A DNA stretch of 44,635 bases. Origin: Acidobacteriota bacterium. GTDB taxonomy: Bacteria > Acidobacteriota > Vicinamibacteria > Vicinamibacterales > Fen-181. The notes below the pieces were generated by a model, which saw only the letters and a list, made by a program, of their open reading frames with translations, was not told the DNA's origin and made no database searches. Position numbers and translations under genes: made by a program. Location of the stretch: positions 1 through 44,635 of the forward strand of contig JADGOB010000017.1 of assembly GCA_017883185.1 (NCBI GenBank). Reading direction: 5' to 3'. Shown in pieces: positions 16,436 through 23,474 of this stretch; position 1 is the first letter of the stretch; each line of letters starts with the position of its first letter.

Positions 16436-17051
16436 TTAGAACTCGATGCGGATACCGGCGACAGGGGTCAGCCCCCACTGCAGGACCGGCTGCGACTGCT
16501 TCAACGCCTTCGACACGAACCAGTAGGTCGTTCCGGTCGTCCTGCGAAGGGGCGATACCCGGGCGCAACTGCATGACCCGGAAGACATCGTCAAGGCCGC
16601 CGACAGCCGACGCAACCTGCAAGCCGGTGAGGACGGCGGCGCCGAGGGCGGGCGGAGGTGGTGCCGCCGGGGAGTCCGCCGTCGAACCTCTCACCTCAGT
16701 CGTCACGGCCAGGCCGTACTCCAGTTCCACCCGCGCAACCGTGCCTTCCTCCACGGTCACCGTCACCGGCGCGGACGCCACGAACCCCTCCAGCGTGACC
16801 ACGAGCCGATGGCGACCAGGTTGAACGTCGGAGAACTCGAATGCGCCGTCCGCCGCCGTCGTCACTTCGGCGGCGCTGTTATCGAGCAGAACGTGCGCGG
16901 AGCCGATGCCTGCCCGGGACTTGGGATCTACGACGCGGCCGAGAATTCGTGAGGCGGGGCCGGCGGGCTCTGTATCACGCATCGCGAACGCCGGACAGGT
17001 CCCGGCCAGGAGGGCGACAGCGGTCAGTAGACAGGCAACGCCGTGCAGCAT
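16436..17051 (-). pseudogene. internally deleted TonB-dependent receptor
   Basis: The 5' part encodes a signal peptide (MLHGVACLLTAVALLAG), a carboxypeptidase-regulatory-like beta-sandwich (ILGRVVDPKSRAGIGSAHVLLDNSAAEV... about residues 35-125) and the beginning of a plug domain ending LRPGIAPSQDDRNDLLVR. The normal 600-900 residue plug and barrel are missing. From about 16525 another frame reads TGTTYWFVSKALKQSQ...GLTPVAGIRIEF and stops at TAA 16436; a terminal aromatic after alternating residues is how outer-membrane barrels end. So the middle of the gene has been deleted and the ends joined out of frame near 16510-16525. A continuous frame runs past the junction with nonsense sequence. The remnant cannot form a receptor. 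Confidence 0.72.
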
Positions 17052-17127
17052 GAGTCGGGGTATTGTCGAAGCGCGGGAAACAGAAGTCAACCGAGGAACA
17101 GAACGGCGTGGAACAGGATGGCACGGC

Positions 17128-17151
17128 AGGGGCGACGCGTCGGTCGCCCCT
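17128..17151 (-). repeat. AGGGGCGAC palindrome at the end of the radical SAM gene
   Basis: AGGGGCGAC (17128-17136) and GTCGCCCCT (17143-17151) form a perfect 9-bp stem with a 6-base loop. The minus-strand continuation supplies the TAG stop of the radical SAM gene (17152-17150). Related palindromes occur at 20680-20701 and 39753-39772. It may also work as a transcription terminator. Confidence 0.7.
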
Positions 17152-18160
17152 ACTTCCCCGGCGCAGTGTTGCTGAACGAGAAGAACCCGCTCACGTTCTC
17201 CGCCAGCAACTGCGGGAACGGCTTGTCGAGGCTCGACCGGATGGCCACGTAGCACTCGTCGCACGCGTTGTGCGAGGTGAACTCCTTCACCATCTTCGCC
17301 TGGTCGTGCAGGTCGTACCGCTTGAACTGCATCGAGCACGGCTGCAGCTTGCCGTCGCACGTCACCACCAGCCAGCGCAGGCCGGCCTTGCAGTCCGGCG
17401 CGCCGCCGGTCTCGAAGTAGCGCTGCGTGGCATCAATCGTCGTCACCGAGTTGGTCACCCAGCGGCTGTCGATTCGCGTCTTGAGGCGGGCGAACTCGCC
17501 GCGGAGCGTCTCGAGTTGCTCGGGCGTCGTCAGGAAGTAGTCGCGACACCCCGTGCGCCGGGGCGTGTAGGCGCTGTAGTTGATGTTGACACCCCACTCC
17601 TTCGCCTTGTCCGCCGCGGCGTTGATGTGCTCGACGTTCTCCGAGGTAATGCAGTTATTGAGGCAGATGTTGTCGTACCCCAGCTTCGCGGCGGCCGGCA
17701 CGACCTCGCTCAGGTGGTCGTACAGTCCGGCGTGGCCGCGGAAATCGTCGTGCCGCTCGTCGGGGAAATCGAGGCTCACGCTGAACTGATCGACGCCCGC
17801 CTGGCACAGCCCGACGTACCGCTCGAGCGTCATGTGCGACCAGTTCGACACCAGGATGATGAACGGCAGGCCGTTCGGCTGCCGGATCGCCCGGACGACA
17901 TCCGCGAGGTCCTCGCGCATCAGCGGTTCCCCGCCCGACACCTGGACGACGACCGGCCTGAGCTCCTGCATGTATCGGTTGTAATCGGCCGGCTTCATGT
18001 CCCGCGACATGTCCCGAAGCCCCCCATGATCGCAGTGCTTGCAGAAGCAGGTGCACGAGTCGGTAACCTCGAACGAAACGACGATGGGGCGTTCGGCTCG
18101 CCAGTTGAGGGAACCCTGACGGATGATGCGGAGCGACTGCCCCAGCGGAACCTTGCGCAT
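17150..18160 (-). CDS. radical SAM protein with SPASM-like C-terminus
   Basis: A 336-residue radical S-adenosylmethionine enzyme. The cluster-binding motif C36-x3-C40-x2-C43 (TDSCTCFCKHCDHGG) and the SAM-binding VSGGEPL motif near residue 75 are intact. Further cysteines in the last third (DCKAGLRWLVVTCDGKLQPCSMQF and NACDECY) resemble a SPASM/twitch extension that holds auxiliary iron-sulfur clusters, as in peptide-modifying enzymes. No precursor peptide gene is recognisable nearby, so the substrate is open. The gene is divergent from yajQ. Its stop codon lies in a palindromic repeat. Confidence 0.88.
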   Translation of the reverse strand: MRKVPLGQSLRIIRQGSLNWRAERPIVVSFEVTDSCTCFCKHCDHGGLRDMSRDMKPADYNRYMQELRPVVVQVSGGEPLMREDLADVVRAIRQPNGLPFIILVSNWSHMTLERYVGLCQAGVDQFSVSLDFPDERHDDFRGHAGLYDHLSEVVPAAAKLGYDNICLNNCITSENVEHINAAADKAKEWGVNINYSAYTPRRTGCRDYFLTTPEQLETLRGEFARLKTRIDSRWVTNSVTTIDATQRYFETGGAPDCKAGLRWLVVTCDGKLQPCSMQFKRYDLHDQAKMVKEFTSHNACDECYVAIRSSLDKPFPQLLAENVSGFFSFSNTAPGK

Positions 18161-18188
18161 AGCGTCGCAATGTTACCAGACGACCTCG

Positions 18189-18204
18189 GTTCGCGCAAGC
18201 GAAC
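18189..18204 (+). promoter_or_regulatory. small perfect inverted repeat in the divergent radical SAM/yajQ gap
   Basis: GTTCGC-GCAA-GCGAAC is a 6-bp stem with a 4-base spacer. It is placed where an operator for the divergent radical SAM gene could be, but it is short and may be a chance hairpin. A TGTAAGAT box (18331-18338) just before the yajQ ATG resembles a -10 element for leaderless transcription. Confidence 0.3.
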
Positions 18205-18345
18205 GGACGGACGTAAACTCTCTGGAATCAATGATTTCAGGGCGCCTCTCATCTGCCATGCCCGTTCAACCTCCCTCTCCGCCCGTTCGCCCCGTGTCTG
18301 GACCGTTCAGCCGGATTCAGGGCCATCGGATGTAAGATACCGTCC

Positions 18346-18840
18346 ATGCCATCGTTCGACGTCACCTCGAAGGTCGATCTCCAGGAAGTGGACAACGCCG
18401 TGAACCAGGCCCGGAAAGAAGTGGGCCAGCGGTACGACTTCAAGGGGTCGAAGGCGGCGATCGATTTCGACCGCCCGGAGGGCACCCTCACCCTGACGGC
18501 TGACGACGAGTTCAAGCTGCAGGCGCTGTGGGAAGTGCTCGAGACGCGCATGGTCCGCCGGAAGGTGCCGCTGAAAAACGTGAAGCGGGGCGAAATCGAA
18601 CGCGGGGCGAGTGACACCGTCCGCCGCCTGATCACCCTGCAGCAGGGGATCCCCACCGAGGCGGGGCGCGACATCGCCAAGTTTCTCAAGGACCGGAAAC
18701 TCAGGAAAGTGCAGCCGGCCATCCAGGGCGACCAACTGCGGATCTCGTCGCCGTCGCGCGACGAGTTGCAGTCGGTGATGGCGTTGCTGAAGGAACAGGA
18801 TTTCGGCGTCGAACTGCAGTTCGGGAACTACCGTGAATAG
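18346..18840 (+). CDS. yajQ: YajQ family nucleotide (cyclic-di-GMP) binding protein
   Basis: A 164-residue YajQ/UPF0234 protein. The family signature is unmistakable: PSFDVTSKVDLQEVDNAVNQ at the start, RYDFKGSKAAI near residue 30, and the C-terminal VQPAIQGDQLRISSPSRDELQ block. Some YajQ proteins bind cyclic-di-GMP and act as effectors in transcriptional control. Length is normal for the family. The following gene encodes a PilZ domain, another cyclic-di-GMP receptor fold, and begins within 40 bases, so the two may respond to the same second messenger. Confidence 0.95.
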   Translation: MPSFDVTSKVDLQEVDNAVNQARKEVGQRYDFKGSKAAIDFDRPEGTLTLTADDEFKLQALWEVLETRMVRRKVPLKNVKRGEIERGASDTVRRLITLQQGIPTEAGRDIAKFLKDRKLRKVQPAIQGDQLRISSPSRDELQSVMALLKEQDFGVELQFGNYRE

Positions 18841-18877
18841 CCTGACCGAAAGCGGCCGGCCCCCCGAGGAGTCAGCC

Positions 18878-19222
18878 ATGCAGAGTCGTCGCAGGTTGAA
18901 ACGTCGTCATCTTGTCTATTACCTGCAGGTCACTACCGGACAGGACCGAGGCCTGGTCGGCCACCTGGTGGACATCACCCCCGACGGGGTGATGCTGATG
19001 ACGGAACGTGAGATGCAGACCGGCGAGACCCTCCCCCTCCGCCTGACCCTGCCCGGCGAACCGGGCGAGGATCAGGCGCTGGAGTTCGAAGCGACGAGCC
19101 TGTGGTGCCGGCCCGACGTCAACCCCGACTTCTGGGACGTCGGCTTCAAGACGGAAGGGTTGTCGCTCGAGCAGGCGAGCATCATCGAGACGTTGATCGA
19201 GGACTATGGGTTCCGGGACTGA
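18878..19222 (+). CDS. PilZ-domain protein
   Basis: A 114-residue single-domain PilZ protein. The N-terminal arginine motif appears as MQSRRRLKRRH and the second motif as HLVDITPDGVMLMTE (D-x-T-x-x-G in place of D-x-S-x-x-G), so cyclic-di-GMP binding is plausible. The ATG at 18878 follows GAGGAG with seven-base spacing; an in-frame GTG at 18833, overlapping the yajQ stop, would add 15 residues without family resemblance. Probably co-transcribed with yajQ. Confidence 0.82.
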   Translation: MQSRRRLKRRHLVYYLQVTTGQDRGLVGHLVDITPDGVMLMTEREMQTGETLPLRLTLPGEPGEDQALEFEATSLWCRPDVNPDFWDVGFKTEGLSLEQASIIETLIEDYGFRD

Positions 19223-19334
19223 CCACTCGAGCCGCGCCTGCCAGTGATGGCCTCGGCTTTCGGCCCTGGGCTCCTGGCGATCCGCTGGCAACTGTCGGCC
19301 GTTGGCTGTCCGCTGTTTGCACTGCGAGGTGTCC

Positions 19335-19985
19335 ATGAACCGCGCGCGATCCCGGCGTGTTGTTGCGGCGCTTCTCCTGCTGGCCACGGGCGTCCCCGGC
19401 GCGCTCCTCGCGGGCGCCGCAAACGAGCCCTCCGCTCGACGAACGGGGTGGGCGGACCTGTCCGCTGTCCCGCCTTCCACCTCGGTGGTCGTCGTGCTCA
19501 CCGACGGCCGGAGGCTCGAGCGCCACGTGGTCGGCACGACCGCCGAGGCCCTCATCACCGTCGATTTGTCAGCCGTCGCGTCGAGGGACCTGCGCAAGCA
19601 GGTTCTCGCCCTGATGCGCGACTCTCCGCAGCAGTATTTCGGGGCCGCCTTCGTCGAAGACGACGGGAAACGGATCCCGATTGTCCAGCGGTTCGACCGG
19701 GCGTCGATTGTCGTGGTGGCGCGGCCGAAACCGCTGGTGTTCAGGCCGTCAGCGCCACTCAGCTGGTTGTTGTCGTACTCGGCGCCCTGCCCGAATTGTG
19801 ACGCGGCGCAGACCGCGTTCGGCACCACGCCGCTGCCCTCGCCGCTCGCGCGACAGGCCAGCCCCGCCCCGTTGATCGGCGAGGTTCTCTACGCCGCCCC
19901 GTCGGTGGCCGCGCTGGACATGCTCGGTCCGATGACCTGGCGGCAGGTGAAGGACATGCTGCCGACCTCCTTGCGGGGAAAGTAG
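19335..19985 (+). CDS. secreted protein of unknown function
   Basis: The 216-residue product begins with a basic n-region and hydrophobic stretch (RRVVAALLLLATGVPGALLAG), so it is exported. I recognise no family. The middle (residues 40-140) alternates beta-prone segments such as STSVVVVLTDGRRLERHVVG and ASIVVVARPKPLVF. A C-P-N-C pair (APCPNCDAA, near residue 155) could bind metal or form a disulfide, but lacks the thioredoxin context. The upstream 110 bases contain degenerate ACTGNC 7-mers like those inside dnaE2. The ATG at 19335 is chosen because it starts the signal peptide. Confidence 0.65.
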   Translation: MNRARSRRVVAALLLLATGVPGALLAGAANEPSARRTGWADLSAVPPSTSVVVVLTDGRRLERHVVGTTAEALITVDLSAVASRDLRKQVLALMRDSPQQYFGAAFVEDDGKRIPIVQRFDRASIVVVARPKPLVFRPSAPLSWLLSYSAPCPNCDAAQTAFGTTPLPSPLARQASPAPLIGEVLYAAPSVAALDMLGPMTWRQVKDMLPTSLRGK

Positions 19986-20048
19986 AGGCGGAGAGGGGGG
20001 CAGAAGGTGCCAGGGCGGAAAGGCGGGGAGGCGGAAGGATCCCCAGGT

Positions 20049-23000
20049 TCAGTAGAAGTCCCGGGCCTCCACGTCCACGCGGGTGCCTGCAATGCCTTCC
20101 ATCCGCTCGGCGCGCACCGAGGTGACGCCCTCCTGGTTCTGCAGCATTCCCTCCACCAGCAGGAACGGCTCGTGGATGACTGCCATGCGCTGCTCGGCAA
20201 ACAGGTCGGGCCGGATGATGATGTTGGCAATGCCAGTTTCGTCCTCCAGCGTGAGGAACACGAATCCCTTGGCCGTGCCCGGCCGCTGGCGCGTGATGAC
20301 GGCGCCCGCCACCCGCACCCGGCGGCCGTGGCGCTGACGCGGCAGATCGGAGGCCCGGAGCGCGCCCCGCAGACTCATCTCCTCGCGCCGCATGGCCATC
20401 GGGTGCGGGCCGATCGTCAGGCCGGTGCCCTCGTAGTCCGCGACCAGGCGCTCGACGGGCGACATGACAGGAAGGGGACACTCCTCATCTGAAGACCTTG
20501 CGATCTGAAAATCTGAAAACATGTCCCCGGCCGGACGGATCGCGCGTTCGACCTGCCAGAGCGCTTCGCGGCGGGTGTGGCCGAACGCGTTGAGCGCGCC
20601 GATTTCGGCCAGGACCGAGAGTTCCTCGCGGTTGATCCCGGTCCGGGCGATGAGATCTTCAACCGAACGGAACCTGGATGGGGCGACCGGCCGGTCGCCC
20701 CGACACCGTTCATCCACATCCCGATCGCCCCTGCCGTTCAGCGGCCAGTCGTGCGCGCAGTTGTTGCAGAACCCTGAGGCACCGCGGGCATCGGTGACCA
20801 CCTCGAGCATCGACGCGTCGTCGCACCGGCATTTCGGGCAGAGGAACGGCACCCCGGGGCGGTCCACAGGCCTGCCGAGAGGGCAGGGTCGCCCAATCGC
20901 CATCCCCACCTGCGCGCGCAGGCCGGCGACGTAGCGAAGCCCGAGGCGCACCGTGCCATCCTCCTCGACCGTGCAGGGCCAGTCCGAGCGCTGCACGTCT
21001 ACCGGCGCGAAGCGCACGCCGTGGCGCTGCGCGTCCTTGACCAGGGTCGCCGGGTGGTAGAACCCCATTGGCTGGTTGTTGAGCAGCGTCGCGTAGAACG
21101 CCGAGGGGTAGTGCACCTTCAGGTACACGCTCGCATAGACCAGGAGCGCGAAGCTCGCCGAGTGCGACTCGGGAAAGCCGTAGAGCGCAAACGACGCGAT
21201 CGACAGCACGATGTCGTCCGCGGCCTTGCCGGTGATTCCCTTCCGCGTCATCCCTTCGCGCAACTGCACTTCGATCTGCTTCATCCGCCGCTCGGACCGC
21301 TTGAACCCGAACGCCCGCCGCAACTCATCGGCCTGGCCGCCGCTGAATCCCGCCGCGACCATCGCGACCCGCAGCAGTTGCTCCTGGAAGAGCGGCACGC
21401 CAAGCGTCCGCGCGAGGATCGGCTCCAGCGACGGGTGCGGATAGGTCACCCTCTCGCGACCGGCGCGGCGATCCAGGTACGGGTGCACCATCTGCCCGAC
21501 GATCGGCCCAGGCCGGATCAGCGCGACCTCGACCACCAGGTCGTAGAAGTGTTCCGGCTTGAGGCGCGGCAGCGTGGCCATCTGCGCCCGCGACTCCACC
21601 TGGAACACGCCGATCGTGTCGGCCGCCTGCAGCATCCTGTAGACACCGGGATCGTCCTGCGGCAGGTTCCACAAGCCGAGCGGCGTCGCGGTGCGCGGCC
21701 GTTGCCGGTTGATCATCTCGAACGAGTCCTGCAGCGCCGCCATCATGCCGAGGCCGAGCAGGTCGATCTTCACGATGCCCATGTCGGCGCAGTCGTCCTT
21801 GTCCCACTGGACCACGACGCGTCCCGGCATGCTCGCGTTCTCGAGCGGGACGACGCTGTCGAGACGACCCTGGCAGATGACCATGCCGCCCGAGTGCTGG
21901 CCGAGATGCCGCGGCAGATCCTGGACCTGCTGCCACAACTCGGCGAACAGGCGCATGCGCGGCTCCGCCGAGTCGAGACCGGCCTCGTCCAGGTACTTCG
22001 CCAGCGTCTCGCGCTCGTCCCGCGGTTCGACAGGCTCATCACGCCCTGAGCCGGCCGAAGGGTGGAACTCGAAGTGGTGTATCACCTTCGCCAGGCGGTC
22101 CACCTGATCCGGCTCGATCCCGAGCGCCTTCCCCACATCGCGCGCCGCGCTGCGGCCGCGATACGTGATCACATTGGCGGTCATCGCCGCCCCGTACTCG
22201 CCGTACTTCTCGTATACATGCTGGATGACGCGCTCGCGCCGATCGCCGCTGGGAAGATCGAGATCGATATCAGGCCATTCGCCGCGCTCCTCCGAGAGAA
22301 AACGCTCGAACAGCAGGTCCATTCCCACCGGGTCCACCGCCGTGATGCCGAGGCTGTAGCACACGGCACTATTGGCCGCCGATCCCCGGCCCTGCGCCAG
22401 GATCCCCTGCTGGCGGCAGAAGTTGACGATGTCCCAGACGATCAGGAAATAGCCGGGAAGATTCAGTTTTTCGATCAGATCCAGCTCGCGCGCGATCTGC
22501 GCCCTGGCGCGATCGTGGTACGGGCGATACCGCTCGCGGGCGCCCACCTCCGTCATCTTCCTCAGGAACGACGCCATCGTTTCCCCGGCAGGCACCGGGT
22601 AGTCGGGGAAGCGATAGCCGAGGTCCGCCATCGTGTAGTGGAGGCGATCGGCGAGCGCCGCCGTGCTGGCGACGGCGTCCGGAATATCGCGAAAGAGATC
22701 CGCCATCTGCTCGCGCGACTTGAGGTATCGCTCGGCGTTGAACGCCAGCTTGCGCCCCGCCGCCCCGAGGTTCGTCTTGTGGCGGATGCAGGTGAGCACG
22801 TCGTAGAGCGGACGGTCCTCGGGCGCCGCAAAGCGGACGCCGTTGGTGGCCACCACGGGCACGTGGAACGCGGAGGCGAGAGCGATCAGCGCCTGGTTGT
22901 CGGCTTCCTCGTCCCTGATGAGGTGCCGCTGCAATTCGAGGTAGACGTTTGGGCGGCCGAAGAGGCCGACGAGGCGATCCACCAGGCCGCCCACGCCGTG

Positions 23001-23471
23001 CCGCCCACCACGCAACGCCTCGCGCCCGACCAGCGCCACCATCCCCGCGGTGTGGCCATCGAGTTCGTCGAGCGCCAGCGCCCCCTCGCCCTTGGGCGAG
23101 CGGAGATTCATGCGGGTCAGCAGCCGGCAGAGATTCTGGTACCCCTCGCGGGATTCGACGAGGACGGGGAGGCGAAACGTAGTGGCCAGTGGACAGTGGT
23201 CAGTGGTCAGTGCATCACGCCGCGTGGACGACTGACAACTGGCAACTGGCAACTGACCACTCTGCATCGTCAGTTCCGACCCGATGATCGCGCGGAGGCC
23301 GGCCGCCGTCGCGGCCTTGTGAAAACGGGGCGCGCCGTGCACGCCGTTGCGGTCGATCAGTGCCACCGCCGGGTAGCCGAGTTCCGCCGCGCGGTCCACG
23401 AGCGCCTCGGGCAGCGAAGCCGCCTCGAGAAAACTGAAAGCCGAGGAGAGGTGGAGTTCGACGTACGACAT
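20049..23471 (-). CDS. dnaE2: DnaE2/ImuC error-prone DNA polymerase III alpha subunit
   Basis: The catalytic polymerase of the imuA-imuB-dnaE2 mutagenesis cassette, which performs damage-induced translesion synthesis. The 1140-residue chain has an N-terminal PHP domain (YVELHLSSAFSFLEAASLPE), the C-family palm with D401 and D403 in PDIDLDLPSGDRR and the VKIDLLGLG aspartate, a helix-hairpin-helix (SVEDLIARTGINREEL) and a C-terminal OB fold (GAVITRQRPGTAKGFVFLTLED). Three in-frame segments look foreign: a 7-bp-repeat insertion after SELTMQSG (about residues 71-97), a REP-derived stretch HPSAGSGRDEPVEPRDE (about 469-484), and about 80 residues with C-P-K-C and C-N-N-C pairs before the helix-hairpin-helix. 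The catalytic core is intact. The ATG follows the imuB stop by three bases. Confidence 0.95.
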   Translation of the reverse strand: MSYVELHLSSAFSFLEAASLPEALVDRAAELGYPAVALIDRNGVHGAPRFHKAATAAGLRAIIGSELTMQSGQLPVASCQSSTRRDALTTDHCPLATTFRLPVLVESREGYQNLCRLLTRMNLRSPKGEGALALDELDGHTAGMVALVGREALRGGRHGVGGLVDRLVGLFGRPNVYLELQRHLIRDEEADNQALIALASAFHVPVVATNGVRFAAPEDRPLYDVLTCIRHKTNLGAAGRKLAFNAERYLKSREQMADLFRDIPDAVASTAALADRLHYTMADLGYRFPDYPVPAGETMASFLRKMTEVGARERYRPYHDRARAQIARELDLIEKLNLPGYFLIVWDIVNFCRQQGILAQGRGSAANSAVCYSLGITAVDPVGMDLLFERFLSEERGEWPDIDLDLPSGDRRERVIQHVYEKYGEYGAAMTANVITYRGRSAARDVGKALGIEPDQVDRLAKVIHHFEFHPSAGSGRDEPVEPRDERETLAKYLDEAGLDSAEPRMRLFAELWQQVQDLPRHLGQHSGGMVICQGRLDSVVPLENASMPGRVVVQWDKDDCADMGIVKIDLLGLGMMAALQDSFEMINRQRPRTATPLGLWNLPQDDPGVYRMLQAADTIGVFQVESRAQMATLPRLKPEHFYDLVVEVALIRPGPIVGQMVHPYLDRRAGRERVTYPHPSLEPILARTLGVPLFQEQLLRVAMVAAGFSGGQADELRRAFGFKRSERRMKQIEVQLREGMTRKGITGKAADDIVLSIASFALYGFPESHSASFALLVYASVYLKVHYPSAFYATLLNNQPMGFYHPATLVKDAQRHGVRFAPVDVQRSDWPCTVEEDGTVRLGLRYVAGLRAQVGMAIGRPCPLGRPVDRPGVPFLCPKCRCDDASMLEVVTDARGASGFCNNCAHDWPLNGRGDRDVDERCRGDRPVAPSRFRSVEDLIARTGINREELSVLAEIGALNAFGHTRREALWQVERAIRPAGDMFSDFQIARSSDEECPLPVMSPVERLVADYEGTGLTIGPHPMAMRREEMSLRGALRASDLPRQRHGRRVRVAGAVITRQRPGTAKGFVFLTLEDETGIANIIIRPDLFAEQRMAVIHEPFLLVEGMLQNQEGVTSVRAERMEGIAGTRVDVEARDFY
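20680..20701 (-). repeat. perfect 22-bp palindrome inside dnaE2
   Basis: GGGGCGACCGG at 20680-20690 is followed directly by its reverse complement at 20691-20701. It is the same family as the palindromes at 17128 and 39753, but here it lies in frame within the dnaE2 coding sequence and is translated as part of the GDRPVAP segment. Confidence 0.75.
22025..22065 (-). repeat. REP-like element translated within dnaE2
   Basis: TTCGACAGGCTCATCACG, then CCCTGAG and GGCCGAAGGGTGG, matches the word set of the intergenic element at 9503-9590. It is in frame and encodes the low-complexity stretch HPSAGSGRDEPVEPR, atypical for a DnaE2 surface loop. Confidence 0.55.
23181..23261 (-). repeat. 7-bp repeat arms translated within the dnaE2 PHP domain
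   Basis: Left arm: five 7-mers of the AGTGGTC type from 23181 to 23215. Right arm: four of the ACTGGCA type from 23231 to 23258. The arms are roughly inverted and surround a 15-base centre. Read in frame on the minus strand they encode SGQLPVASCQSS and LTTDHCPLATT, which separate SELTMQ from the normal RLPVLVESREGYQNLCRL sequence. Confidence 0.75.
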
Positions 23472-23474
23472 GGC

